DNA of 64,000 nt from contig SFFH01000002.1 in the NCBI GenBank assembly GCA_004557905.1, forward strand, positions 1 to 64,000, read 5' to 3'. The notes beneath the pieces were generated by a model. The model searched no databases and had not been told where the DNA came from. It saw only the letters and a list, made by a program, of their open reading frames with translations. The stretch comes from Clostridiales bacterium (GTDB taxonomy: Bacteria > Bacillota > Clostridia > Christensenellales > Aristaeellaceae). This document shows positions 1-8,579 of this stretch, piece after piece (position 1 is the stretch's first letter; every line of letters begins with the position of its first letter). A program made the translations under genes and the position numbers.

Positions 1-1
1 C

Positions 2-2995
2 AACGCGGATTTCAAAATCTCCGTCATTTCCAAACTTCAGTTCAAGATTCAGGTCAAGGACGCAAAGGGAAACGCGATCAGCGGCGCGACGGTCACGGCG
101 ACCAATCGGGAGAACACGGCCAAAACAAAGACGCTGACCACCAATTCCTCCGGCGATGCGATCTTCTCGATGAGCGACATGGGCGCGGACGAGAAGAAAC
201 AGATGCAGCTGACCCTGCGCATCACAGCCAGCGGTTACCGCATCCGGGAGGTGAAGATGATCAAGCTGTTCGGCGGCGATGCCACCACCATCTACCTGGA
301 AAAGGACAACGGCAAGCCGTATCTGATCATGAGCGGCTTTAACGGCTGCGACATCCTCACCGAAAAGAGCACGTTCTACTATTCGCCCAAGAATGATTAC
401 AGCCACGCCGTCTCCGCGAAGCTGAGCAGCGCCACGGACGGCACGCTGGAGCTGCATTATCTCTACGACGGCAAGGATACGGTCGTTTCGAAGGCTTTCA
501 AGGCGAGCGACAGCGACAAGACGGAATTTGTGTTTGAGAATACCTGGCTGAGCATCCTGCAGCCGGGCACGAAGGTCTCCTTCAAGATCATCACCAAGGA
601 CAAGCAGGAATACACGTTTAATACCCAGCTGGACATTCAGAAGGCGATCGTCGATGAGCCCTTCCTGAGCGAAAGCAGCACGCTGTTCAAGTTCTTCGGC
701 GGCGACGGCGGATTTGGCTTTGACATTCCGACGTCTGTCCCCTTCATCGGAGGCGAACGTCTGGCCGTCAGCATCCCGGGCAAGGCGCCGAAGTTTATGA
801 TTCTGCCCTCGGGCCGGGCGATGTTTTCCTGGGGAGCCACTTACTCGAGCAAGGACACCAGCTGGAAAAGCGAAGACACGCAGGACATAGAAAACGCGAA
901 GAAGGAATTCGCGGCGAAGAGCACGGCGGACAAGCTGCTGGCCAAGGCCGGCGCGTATCGCGGTGTCAACACCACCACGGAGCCCAAAATGCTGGGCAGC
1001 TTTGGGGCGAGCGTGAACCCCTTTGTGTCCGTGCAGGGCGTGTACAACTCGAACGAGCACAAGCTGACCATGGACGGCGACGCCGGCGCGACGCTGGCCT
1101 TCAAGGCCGCCTTCACCCAGACCTTTATGATGGGCCCGGTGCCATTCTTTGCCGGCGTGGATTTCAGCATGGGCGCCAGCTTCGGTCTGGAGACCAAAGT
1201 GACCGTGAACATGGATTTCGTCGATGGCACGATGGCGATTACGAAAGACCCGACGATCGAATACTTCAACGGCAAAGATAGCGGATTCACCATTTCCATC
1301 CGACTGGAGCTGGGCGGCACGATCGGTCTGGGCCTGCAGGATGTGGCGAGCGTCGCGCTGCGCGGCTACGGCTACCTCAACCCCGTCGTGGACCTCGCCA
1401 TCAAGGGCGTCAGCGCAAACGCGAAGTACGGCATGGGCATAGGCGTCACCGTCCGCGTGCTGTTCCTCAAATGGCAGCACACCCTGATTAACGATGAGGA
1501 GAGCCTTGGCCAGAGCAATTCGGCCATGACGCTGAGCGCGCCGTTGGATGGGACATACCAGCACTTTGACAGCACAGGCGCCATGGAACCGAAGTCTTCC
1601 ACGGAGAACAGCGTAACCGGCAGCAGCGGCGTGGAGCCGACCGAAACAAAGAAGGTGTTCAGCCAGATCGACAGCGCGACCGGGAATTTCCAGTACGCGG
1701 TGATTGGCGACCAGACCTATCTGTTCTGGATCCAGCCCGGCGCAGCTACCGGATCGAACAAAGTCGGAGCGCGGCTGATGTGGTACAACCTGAATGACAC
1801 GAGCAAGAATGGAGAGGTCGGCTGCCTGGACAAAAACTCAATCGGGAATGCGAACAGTGGCGGGAACGGCACTACACCCAAGCGCAAGACGTATGCGGAC
1901 TACGACTTTGCGGTGGAGGTCAGCCGTGGGTTGAACAATCAGGGGAGCAGCTTCTGCGCGCTGACGATCCTGAGCGGCATGTTCACCGGCACCGGCTCCG
2001 GCACAACGCCTCAAGCTCCCGATAAAGCGGACAAAGGATTGGATATCGTATTCTATCAGGAGCACACAAGGGTGTTCCGCAAGGATGACTACGCCATCAT
2101 GCCGGAGGTCTTTCTGAGTGCGACGGCGGACAACGAAAAATCCGCTTACATCGTCAGCACCTGTACGAGCAGCGACGGCAAGAAAAATATCTATGGCCAG
2201 ATTGTCTTCGACCAGAATCCTTTCTCCACAACGATTCTGGCGGGGTATGAGGAGATCGACAATACCGCGTTCAGAGACGGATACGGCATTAGCCGCTACC
2301 ATATTGGCATACCCAACGGGAAAACGACTAGTCAGCAGCAACAAAAGATCAACATCTATTCGCTGAACAGAAATGACAATACCGGGCTCAGCGAGCTTTC
2401 TTACATTTCCTATAATTCCCGTCTTCTGCTGGCACAGGGGAACATCGTCAATTTCCGGGTCTATAGCCAGATTAGCGGCGCTTACTACACGTTCAAGGAC
2501 ACGCTGTTCTATCTGGAGCGGGTCAAGCAGGAGGAGGGCAAGGACATCCATCGGCTCAAGTGTGTCACACTGGATGCGAATAACCCGACCGCGTTCCCGC
2601 CGGTTACGGATTTTGAGGTGGAGATCAACGCGGACCAGTTTGACATCGTCAAGTTTGGCACGGGCGTGTATCTGTACTGGACGGAATGCTCGACCCCTGA
2701 CCCGACGAAACCGACGGCGCAACCGAAGTATATGGTGCGCTGCCTGCGCTATGACCCCGGCACGGATACGGTCTGCGGCCCCTTCAACATGGTGGAGCTC
2801 AAGGAAAGCCCCAACACCATCAAGCTGCAGGACAGCGGTACCGGCTTCTACTCGGTGGATCTGCAAACCAGCGAGGGCTCCTATCTGCGGCAGTCGTTCT
2901 CCAAGTTCACCTACAAGCTGGTCAGCTCGGCGGAGCTGACGGCAATGTCCCGCTGTCCAGCTTCGATGTGCAGATCAAAAACGGCGGCACATTGA
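2..2995 (+). CDS. giant LPxTG surface protein, N-proximal part (5' partial, ends in a frame change)
   Basis: The reading frame is open from base 2, so the gene begins upstream of the window; the first ATG at 170 is internal. The first 60 or so residues resemble a carboxypeptidase-regulatory/Ig-like repeat (KDAKGNAISGATVTAT, followed by a Gly-rich turn). A long beta-rich, Gly- and Thr-rich region of no family I recognise follows. The last about 16 residues before the stop at 2995 are Cys/Ser/Arg-rich and do not fit; the natural continuation (GNVPLSSFDVQIKNGG) is in another frame from about 2941. This piece, the next (to 3750) and the one ending at 4058 are almost certainly one surface protein that ends in a sortase signal. 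The cellular role is unknown; adhesion or substrate binding at the cell wall is a guess. Confidence 0.75.
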   Translation, partial: NADFKISVISKLQFKIQVKDAKGNAISGATVTATNRENTAKTKTLTTNSSGDAIFSMSDMGADEKKQMQLTLRITASGYRIREVKMIKLFGGDATTIYLEKDNGKPYLIMSGFNGCDILTEKSTFYYSPKNDYSHAVSAKLSSATDGTLELHYLYDGKDTVVSKAFKASDSDKTEFVFENTWLSILQPGTKVSFKIITKDKQEYTFNTQLDIQKAIVDEPFLSESSTLFKFFGGDGGFGFDIPTSVPFIGGERLAVSIPGKAPKFMILPSGRAMFSWGATYSSKDTSWKSEDTQDIENAKKEFAAKSTADKLLAKAGAYRGVNTTTEPKMLGSFGASVNPFVSVQGVYNSNEHKLTMDGDAGATLAFKAAFTQTFMMGPVPFFAGVDFSMGASFGLETKVTVNMDFVDGTMAITKDPTIEYFNGKDSGFTISIRLELGGTIGLGLQDVASVALRGYGYLNPVVDLAIKGVSANAKYGMGIGVTVRVLFLKWQHTLINDEESLGQSNSAMTLSAPLDGTYQHFDSTGAMEPKSSTENSVTGSSGVEPTETKKVFSQIDSATGNFQYAVIGDQTYLFWIQPGAATGSNKVGARLMWYNLNDTSKNGEVGCLDKNSIGNANSGGNGTTPKRKTYADYDFAVEVSRGLNNQGSSFCALTILSGMFTGTGSGTTPQAPDKADKGLDIVFYQEHTRVFRKDDYAIMPEVFLSATADNEKSAYIVSTCTSSDGKKNIYGQIVFDQNPFSTTILAGYEEIDNTAFRDGYGISRYHIGIPNGKTTSQQQQKINIYSLNRNDNTGLSELSYISYNSRLLLAQGNIVNFRVYSQISGAYYTFKDTLFYLERVKQEEGKDIHRLKCVTLDANNPTAFPPVTDFEVEINADQFDIVKFGTGVYLYWTECSTPDPTKPTAQPKYMVRCLRYDPGTDTVCGPFNMVELKESPNTIKLQDSGTGFYSVDLQTSEGSYLRQSFSKFTYKLVSSAELTAMSRCPASMCRSKTAAH

Positions 2996-3750
2996 TTCAG
3001 ACCCTTCACATTGACTGCGCCAACCCGGTAGAAAACAGCAGCACGGTGAACAGCGCGAATGGCACACCGAGGGTCATGAGCGGCGCGTATACCGTGACCC
3101 GGATCGGCGGCATGTACGATGCGCTGAACAACGACAGATGGGAGATCACCAGGACAGACGCGAACGGCGCCACGACGGTTCAATCGGTGCAGACCGCCAT
3201 GCTGATGCCGGGCGACACGCATTACTACGAGGCCAATATGCTGGTTCCGTCGACCTGGTCGGGCGACATGAACCTCACTGCGGAAATCTCCAAGGTGCAG
3301 GGCGACATCGCGGTGAACGGGACGATGGAGAACGGCGTCCTGATGCTGACGGGCGCGGATGCTCCTCAGACGCTGAATGATACCAATGAGCCGATCATGA
3401 TCACCCGGCTTGGCACGGGTCAACAGCTGCTCAATACCAATGTGCACGACCTGGCGCTGAGCGCGAAGATCTTCAAGCTGAACGACGAGGACTATGTGCG
3501 CGTCAACGTGAAGAACCTGAGCGGCAATACCGAATCGAGCGTTACGCCGGTGCTGACCAGCGTGCATCGCGGCGAAACCCTGTTCACCCATCGGTTCGTC
3601 CGTTCCATGGGCGATGACTTCGGCTACTCCATGGATATCCCCCTGAGGGAGCTGACGAAGGGCCGCAGCCTGCAGAATCTGGACCTTTATGTGAGCGCGA
3701 ACGGGAATTACGAAGAATACGCTGATGTGGACAACCATGTGTCACCGTGA
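2941..3750 (+). pseudogene. middle segment of the same surface protein, frame-shifted on both sides
   Basis: Continuation of the upstream surface protein in frame 1, entered near 2935-2941; it has no plausible start of its own (the ATG at 2968 has no ribosome binding site). The segment is beta-rich and looks like two CARDB/Ig-like adhesion modules: one around GGTLIQTLHIDCAN and one around NDEDYVRVNVKNLSGN. It runs into a stop at 3750 right after DVDNHV, while the following module continues in frame 3 (TVKAAGGKAPYRYQWQ). Each boundary implies loss of a number of bases equal to 1 modulo 3. I cannot tell real decay from an assembly error. Confidence 0.65.
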
Positions 3751-4058
3751 AAGCCGCCGGCGGCAAGGCGCCCTACCGCTACCAGTGGCAGCGCATGACC
3801 GGAACGGATCGCTGGGAGGACATCCCGGGCGCCAATCAGGACACCTACCGCATCGAATCGGTCAAGGAGGAGCACAACGGCCTGACCGTGCGCTGCGTGG
3901 TCACGGATCAGTTCGGGGACTACGTCCTCTCCGATTCCGCGAAGCTGACCCTTCTGCCGCAGACCGGCGACAGCTCGCAGCTGACGCTGTGGCTGCTGCT
4001 GGCGCTCTCGGCCGCGGCTGTGGTGGCGGTCGTGTACCGTAAAGGGCGCCGCAGATGA
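3747..4058 (+). CDS. C-terminal Ig-like module with LPQTG sortase anchor
   Basis: Final segment of the surface protein. An Ig-like module (GGKAPYRYQWQR, then VKEEHNGLTVRCVVTD) is followed by LPQTGD, a hydrophobic helix of about 20 residues and a basic tail (RKGRRR). This is the canonical cell-wall sorting signal cleaved by sortase between Thr and Gly. No sortase gene lies in the window. The ATG at 3747 lacks a ribosome binding site, so it is probably not an independent gene but the displaced 3' end of the large gene. An intrinsic terminator lies 108 bases downstream. Confidence 0.7.
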   Translation: MKAAGGKAPYRYQWQRMTGTDRWEDIPGANQDTYRIESVKEEHNGLTVRCVVTDQFGDYVLSDSAKLTLLPQTGDSSQLTLWLLLALSAAAVVAVVYRKGRRR

Positions 4059-4165
4059 CCGCGCCGGGAGGCAACCCGAGGACAAGCCAAACCATCCCAT
4101 GCCCGGAGGCCTCACCGGATGGGCAGTCATGATGATCTCGGATCAACATGATGTATCCTCCATTT

Positions 4166-4200
4166 ACCGCCAGGGAACATGACGTTCCCTGGCGGTTTTT
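4166..4200 (+). terminator. intrinsic terminator after the surface protein gene
   Basis: A perfect 13-bp stem ACCGCCAGGGAAC / GTTCCCTGGCGGT with a five-base loop runs directly into a T-run. Confidence 0.92.
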
Positions 4201-4298
4201 ACGCGATAGGAAACTGCGCAAGGTATCGTACAGCGAGCACGGAATAGCTTGACATTGCAAAGCCGTTCGGAAGTGGGAGCGGCCACGGGCCGTTTGGC

Positions 4299-4329
4299 CG
4301 ACAAAAGCGCCGCATGGCTGCGGCGCTTT
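4299..4329 (-). terminator. intrinsic terminator of the minus-strand secreted-protein group
   Basis: An 11-bp stem AAAGCGCCGCA / TGCGGCGCTTT, read on the minus strand, is followed by TTTTGT. It lies 33 bases past the stop of the chagasin-like gene. Confidence 0.8.
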
Positions 4330-4361
4330 GCAAAGGATATGTCGTTTGTTTGCGGTCGATG

Positions 4362-5354
4362 TCATTCCTGGGCATCATCTGCCTGACGGAGCCTGGCAGT
4401 CTGCGCCCAGAACGCCTCGTCATGCAGCAGATTGTAGTTGACCCCATCCTTCGTCAGCCAATGGCCGTTGAAGGCAGCGAACCAGCACTGACCATCGGCG
4501 CTGGTGACGCGCAGGACGGGATCCCAGTCCGTCACAGCCATATCGCTGACAGAACCGATTTCAATCTGCAGCGCGGCATCCAGGATGGCCTGAATCTCAT
4601 CGGGAGAATCCGTGGCGTATTCCGGGGCAAGGCTGGCGTAGCCATCGGAGTACGAGACGGAGATCACGGGATTGTCCTCCGTCACCTGACGCATAAATGC
4701 GCTCAGACCCGTGAACGCCGCAAAGGAGGACGGCTGAGCGGCATCGTCACTGGCATCCGCAGGGGAAATGCGGCACCATGCGCGCACGTTCACCATGGCC
4801 GGCAAAGAAAGCGTCATCGTCCCATCCGTGCAGATCACGATCTGCTCATCCAAGGCCGGCAAGGGCATCTCCGGGCTGAACCGCGCCAGGATTTCGCCGA
4901 GCATGTCATGCTCAATCAGCGCGGTGTGATTCTCCTCGTCCAGGGAAAGCACGGCGCCCTGCAGAACGCCGGTTTCCGTCACATCCGTCAAGGTCAGATT
5001 CAGCGCCTGATCCACGACAGCCAGATAGACCCTCTGCTCCAGCGCCGTGTCCTCCCAGCTGCGGCGATAATCAAAGGTGATGACGCTGCTTCCCGGCTTC
5101 ACGGCCGTGAGCACAAACTGCGTTTGCCCGCCGGCGCCGGTCATCGCGGCGGTCTGCGCATCCGGGATGTAGGTTCCTTCCGCGCTGTCCAGCCGGACGG
5201 TATCCCCGCCCAGCACAGCGCCTGCCCAGGAATAGCCGGTACTGGGATTGGCAATAAGGGAGAGCATCGCCGTATGGCCTGCCTCCGGGGACTCCGCCGC
5301 CGCACAGGACAACGTCAGCAAAAGGGCCGACAGAAGTGCGATCCATGTTTTCAT
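4362..5354 (-). CDS. secreted chagasin-like (I42) protease inhibitor domain protein
   Basis: A 330-residue exported protein with a signal peptide (residues 1-20, ending CAAA). Residues about 30-112 match the chagasin/I42 inhibitor fold by its three loops: NPSTGYSW (36-43), GAGG (73-76) and RRSWE (97-101). In characterised family members these loops insert into the active site of papain-like cysteine proteases. The remaining about 200 residues are not assigned; they contain a predicted alternation of beta strands and a helical stretch. It could protect the cell from host or competitor cysteine proteases or control its own. It is the last gene of a minus-strand series of secreted proteins. The family call for the N-terminal domain is good; the target protease is unknown. 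Confidence 0.75.
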   Translation of the reverse strand: MKTWIALLSALLLTLSCAAAESPEAGHTAMLSLIANPSTGYSWAGAVLGGDTVRLDSAEGTYIPDAQTAAMTGAGGQTQFVLTAVKPGSSVITFDYRRSWEDTALEQRVYLAVVDQALNLTLTDVTETGVLQGAVLSLDEENHTALIEHDMLGEILARFSPEMPLPALDEQIVICTDGTMTLSLPAMVNVRAWCRISPADASDDAAQPSSFAAFTGLSAFMRQVTEDNPVISVSYSDGYASLAPEYATDSPDEIQAILDAALQIEIGSVSDMAVTDWDPVLRVTSADGQCWFAAFNGHWLTKDGVNYNLLHDEAFWAQTARLRQADDAQE

Positions 5355-5512
5355 CGTCTCATGACCTCCTCAATAGCTTCAATATATAGACGATCATGGG
5401 CTGGAATCGGTTCCCATGCACCGTTCTTTTTCAGCACAAAATTTTCTCTGCCCGGCGCCGGGCCCGTCCTGACTGCGCTGCCCATCAGCGCCCCATCCGG
5501 GGATTTTGGCTG

Positions 5513-5549
5513 AACAAAAGTGCGCCAACCTGCAAAAGCAGGCGGCGCA
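5513..5549 (-). terminator. terminator-like hairpin between secreted-protein genes
   Basis: On the minus strand a GCGCC/GGCGC and CCTGC/GCAGG double stem with an AAAA-complement loop is followed by CTTTTG. It separates the 188-residue gene from the chagasin-like gene, so the latter may have its own promoter. Confidence 0.7.
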
Positions 5550-5572
5550 GTCTGATATGGATAAGCGGGGTC

Positions 5573-6139
5573 TTATTCCTTGTCCACGACCCAGAGATCG
5601 CTGACAATCTGGAGGGCCAGCTCCATGTCCTCCTCGACGATCTGCTCTGTCTTCTGGATGCCGACGGTGATGAAGTAGCCGTTCCAGATGGTAATCATGT
5701 CGGCATAGTCCGTCTGGGCATCGTTCTCGGTGATGCAGATCATCCGGGTGCCGTAGCGGGTCTCCCGGATTTCAATGCTCGGGCTGTTGTAGTCAGCGGC
5801 CAGCGTTTCTTCAATCTCCAGCATCTGTTCATCGGTCACATCCGTATTGAGCGTAACGCCGCTGAAGCCGTCCGCATAGGCGACGGAGACATAGACCGCC
5901 GGCGCCGTCCTGTCCGCCTCGTGGTTTTCGTCCTCCTTGTAGAAAACGGCAAAGAGGCTTCCGCCGCTTTCCTCGGTATAGTAGGCGTAGCCTTCCGGCA
6001 GACGATCCATTTCAATGGCGAAATGGATCTGCACAGCGTCTTCGTCCATGCTGACTTCGTCATGCTGCTCTTCAGCGACGGCAAGGCCGCATCCCAGGAG
6101 CATCAGCGCCGCAAGAAGCATCGCAAAGCACTTTTTCAT
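5573..6139 (-). CDS. secreted protein of unknown function (possible lipoprotein)
   Basis: A 188-residue protein I do not recognise. The N-terminus is a typical export signal; LLGC at positions 14-17 could be a lipobox, or signal peptidase I could cut after AVA. The mature part is acidic, with an N-terminal beta region (FAIEMDRLPEGYAYY) and a helical stretch (DEQMLEIEETLA). It lies 36 bases downstream of the SH3b gene on the same strand and is probably cotranscribed with it. Architecture and neighbours suggest a cell-surface role only. Confidence 0.65.
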   Translation of the reverse strand: MKKCFAMLLAALMLLGCGLAVAEEQHDEVSMDEDAVQIHFAIEMDRLPEGYAYYTEESGGSLFAVFYKEDENHEADRTAPAVYVSVAYADGFSGVTLNTDVTDEQMLEIEETLAADYNSPSIEIRETRYGTRMICITENDAQTDYADMITIWNGYFITVGIQKTEQIVEEDMELALQIVSDLWVVDKE

Positions 6140-6175
6140 CGTGAATATCCCTCCTCAATCTGTTTTGCGTCGCCC

Positions 6176-6760
6176 TCAGGATTCGTCATCATAGCGGATG
6201 AGGAATCCCTTGCGCATGAAGCCGACATAGCCGCTGCGTTCATCCTGCACCTGATACCAGCCGCGTCCCTCTGCGATCACCCGCAGCATGGAGCCGTCAT
6301 TGACACGCTCGGCCACAGCCGCATCCATGCTCGGGGCCCAACGGAGGTTGACATAGCCGCCGGCATGGCTGGCCTGAACATAGACATCGTACGGCTCAAC
6401 CAGCTTGAAGGACTTGAAATCCACATCGGCAATGCTGGTCGCGCCCTTGTCATCGCTGCTCTTGTCCGTCGTCTTTGACTTGCTGCCGGGATATTCGGAA
6501 ACCAGATAGCGGGACTGGATATAGCACGGCTGGCTGTAGCCCTGCCAATTCACGACGGTCCAGCTTCCCTCATTCTGCAGCACCTCGACCGCAGAGCCGT
6601 AGTTCAGCTTGCCGACCGATTCGGAATCGGTGCTCGGCTTCAGGCGCACGTTGACGGCGCCGCCATTCGAGGTTTTGACGTACATGGTGTAGGCGCTGGC
6701 ACAGGCCGGAAGAAGCAGGCACAGCAGCGCGATCATCAGCAGGGCGATTTTCTTTTTCAT
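6176..6760 (-). CDS. secreted protein with two bacterial SH3 domains
   Basis: A 194-residue exported protein. The start at 6760 (MKKKIALL) is preceded by AAAGGAG at correct spacing; an in-frame ATG 42 bases upstream has no comparable site. A signal peptide ends near ACASA. Two SH3b repeats follow, at about residues 21-92 (GGAVNVRLKPSTDSESVG...WTVVNWQG) and 125-190 (GGYVNLRWAPSMDAAVAE...GWYQVQD), joined by a Ser/Lys/Asp-rich linker. SH3b domains bind peptidoglycan or polysaccharide and usually target partner enzymes to the wall; no catalytic domain is present here. The gene lies between the Ntn hydrolase gene and an unknown secreted protein, all on the minus strand. Confidence 0.8.
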   Translation of the reverse strand: MKKKIALLMIALLCLLLPACASAYTMYVKTSNGGAVNVRLKPSTDSESVGKLNYGSAVEVLQNEGSWTVVNWQGYSQPCYIQSRYLVSEYPGSKSKTTDKSSDDKGATSIADVDFKSFKLVEPYDVYVQASHAGGYVNLRWAPSMDAAVAERVNDGSMLRVIAEGRGWYQVQDERSGYVGFMRKGFLIRYDDES

Positions 6761-6821
6761 GCCAAATCTCCTTTTCCGTTCCAAGGGAAGCGGTTCATTC
6801 ACATCAGCTTGCTTGCGACGC

Positions 6822-7994
6822 TCATTCGATCGTCAGAGAATAGGGCGTGGTATAGTCCTGCTGCAGCCAGACGGTTGCGCTCGCGTCCTGCGCATTGTAG
6901 ATCACGCTGTACTGCGTCATGGAGGTCGCCTCCGTGCCCGGATCCTGCGCCGCGACGCTGAGGATCTTCATGGCCTGGGCCGGGGTCATCTTCGTCATGT
7001 AGCCCTCCTGGGTAAAGTCGAGATAGCGCTCCACCGCGCTGACGATGCCGGTCAGGCGGTGATAGCCGTGGCCATAGCCATAGTGATACTCCCGCACGGT
7101 GTTGCCCAGCGGAGTCACCTTTTCCGTGCAGACGCCGTCCTTGTAGCGATCCTCGGCGTCGTCATAGCCCACATAGTAGTTGGTCACGGCGTTGGTGTCC
7201 GTCACGGTCAGCTGATTGTAGCGCCACTCCAGCACGACGGAAGCACCCGTGGCGTCGGTGACGAACAGATGGAAGTCCATGCCGCCCGTATTGCGGATGT
7301 TGTATTCCTTGGCCAGGGCAACGGCTTCCTCCACCGTGGCGCAGTTGTCCAGGATATAGCGTGCCAGCACGGAATGGCCGATCGCGACCTTGCCCGGCTC
7401 CTGCTGATCGACGGGGGTCTCGCCCTCCTTCACATCCAGCTTCAGAATGGAGACGCTCACGCCCTTTTCATTGAGGCCATCCACGCACAGATACGGGAGC
7501 AGTACGGCCAGCGAGGTATCCGTCGTGCCGTCATCCAGCACGCCGGCATAGTAGGCGCCGCCGGCCAGGCTGAGCCAGCAGGCGTCCGCGATGCCGATGG
7601 ATTTGTATTTGCCCTCCGGGGCGCAGTGAAGGGCCACGTTCAGGCCGGTATACGCGCCATTGGGATCGGTATGCCGGTAATCGTAGTTTCTGGCGGTCAG
7701 GAAGCAGTCGCCCGTTTCGTTCCAGGTGGTGAACGCCGAGCAGCCCGCGTCATACTGGCCGAATTTGCCGAGGAGGGTCTGAAAGAGGGGATTGTCGTAG
7801 TCGTAATCGCAGGTCATTTTATAGAAAATCCCTGCGTCATCGACGCGCTTGATGGTTTCGAGCGACGCGGTCATCGCCTCGTCCAGCCATTCGGCGGCGT
7901 GCGGATTCGCGTTTTGCGCGCAGGCGGCGCCAGAAAGCGCGACCAGGGCAATGAGCAGCGCAAGGGCTGCCAGGACAAAACCGGTTTTCTTCAT
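6822..7994 (-). CDS. exported linear-amide C-N hydrolase (choloylglycine hydrolase-like Ntn hydrolase)
   Basis: A 390-residue protein. I choose the start at 7994 (MKKTGFVL), with GGAAAGGA about nine bases upstream. A signal peptide ends near AACAQ. The Ntn hydrolase core begins at Cys85 in GCSAF, followed by TARNYDY (residues 100-106), matching the CS-x-F and GRN-x-DY pattern of the choloylglycine/penicillin V acylase and C45 families. Later conserved stretches include GLNEKGVSVS and the Asn/Arg-rich region around LEWRYNQL. Such enzymes cleave linear amides: bile salts, penicillin V or N-acyl homoserine lactones. Here the nucleophile is not at the N-terminus, so propeptide removal is needed. 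An exported location makes extracellular amides the likely substrates; bile-salt hydrolysis is possible but unproven. Confidence 0.75.
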   Translation of the reverse strand: MKKTGFVLAALALLIALVALSGAACAQNANPHAAEWLDEAMTASLETIKRVDDAGIFYKMTCDYDYDNPLFQTLLGKFGQYDAGCSAFTTWNETGDCFLTARNYDYRHTDPNGAYTGLNVALHCAPEGKYKSIGIADACWLSLAGGAYYAGVLDDGTTDTSLAVLLPYLCVDGLNEKGVSVSILKLDVKEGETPVDQQEPGKVAIGHSVLARYILDNCATVEEAVALAKEYNIRNTGGMDFHLFVTDATGASVVLEWRYNQLTVTDTNAVTNYYVGYDDAEDRYKDGVCTEKVTPLGNTVREYHYGYGHGYHRLTGIVSAVERYLDFTQEGYMTKMTPAQAMKILSVAAQDPGTEATSMTQYSVIYNAQDASATVWLQQDYTTPYSLTIE

Positions 7995-8097
7995 GTGATT
8001 CATCCTTTCCATGATTTCTTTTTTCATTTATTCATGCAAACAGCCTTCTGGCGACGAAATTCCGTCAGGCTGCTTCCAGAACGTCAGGGGAGGGACT

Positions 8098-8427
8098 TCA
8101 GTCCCCGTTGTCTTCCTCATTCATGCGCCTTGCCGCCCTGCTTTTCAGCCGGACGCACAGCACGGTCACCGCCACGCCTGCGGCAAAGGCGGCAATGCCA
8201 ATGACGACGTACGCCCCCGCACCGTCCTGCAGCAGCACCGCGCCGTAGGCGCCCGCCACCGTCGCCACGCCGGACGACTGTGCATGATTCAGCAGCAGAC
8301 CAATGCCCGCGAGCAGCAGCAGGCTGCACGCCGTCAGGATGGAAAGCTGCCGGGCCTCGCAGCGCGCTCGGTACTGCCTCGTTCTGCTGCGAATTGCCCG
8401 CACCCGGGTGTCCGTCGTACAGGTCAT
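8098..8427 (-). CDS. small two-helix membrane protein, paralog of the sigma-linked 116-residue protein
   Basis: A 109-residue protein with a basic N-terminus, a hydrophobic helix at about 28-47, an extracytoplasmic linker of about 22 residues, a second helix at about 71-92 and a basic/acidic tail (RLKSRAARRMNEEDNGD). Layout and local pattern (TVLCVRLKSR against TVCLYRLRRR) match the protein encoded at 9822-10172, which follows the sigma factor. AAAGGAGG five bases before the ATG supports the start at 8427. A terminator separates it from prsW. I do not recognise a named family; an accessory part of the sigma/PrsW system is inferred. Confidence 0.65.
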   Translation of the reverse strand: MTCTTDTRVRAIRSRTRQYRARCEARQLSILTACSLLLLAGIGLLLNHAQSSGVATVAGAYGAVLLQDGAGAYVVIGIAAFAAGVAVTVLCVRLKSRAARRMNEEDNGD

Positions 8428-8526
8428 GAACGAACCCTCCTTTGTGTCATCATCAACCCTTCCATATGATAAAAGACAGGAAATTCAGAATCCTTTCACC
8501 CCGAAGGAAAACTTTTCAAATTTTTC

Positions 8527-8561
8527 TCAAAAAAAGAGCCGTTCCCCGGTCCGGGAACGGC
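8527..8561 (-). terminator. intrinsic terminator of the sigma-prsW operon
   Basis: A perfect 9-bp stem GCCGTTCCC / GGGAACGGC with a six-base loop, followed on the minus strand by CTC and a run of seven T. It lies 19 bases past the prsW stop. Confidence 0.9.
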
Positions 8562-8579
8562 ATGGTGAAGGGAATGACG

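Noticed and set aside
2900..2960. Programmed ribosomal frameshift in the surface-protein gene
   Set aside because: No slippery heptamer or downstream stem is visible, and a second, similar break occurs 800 bases later.
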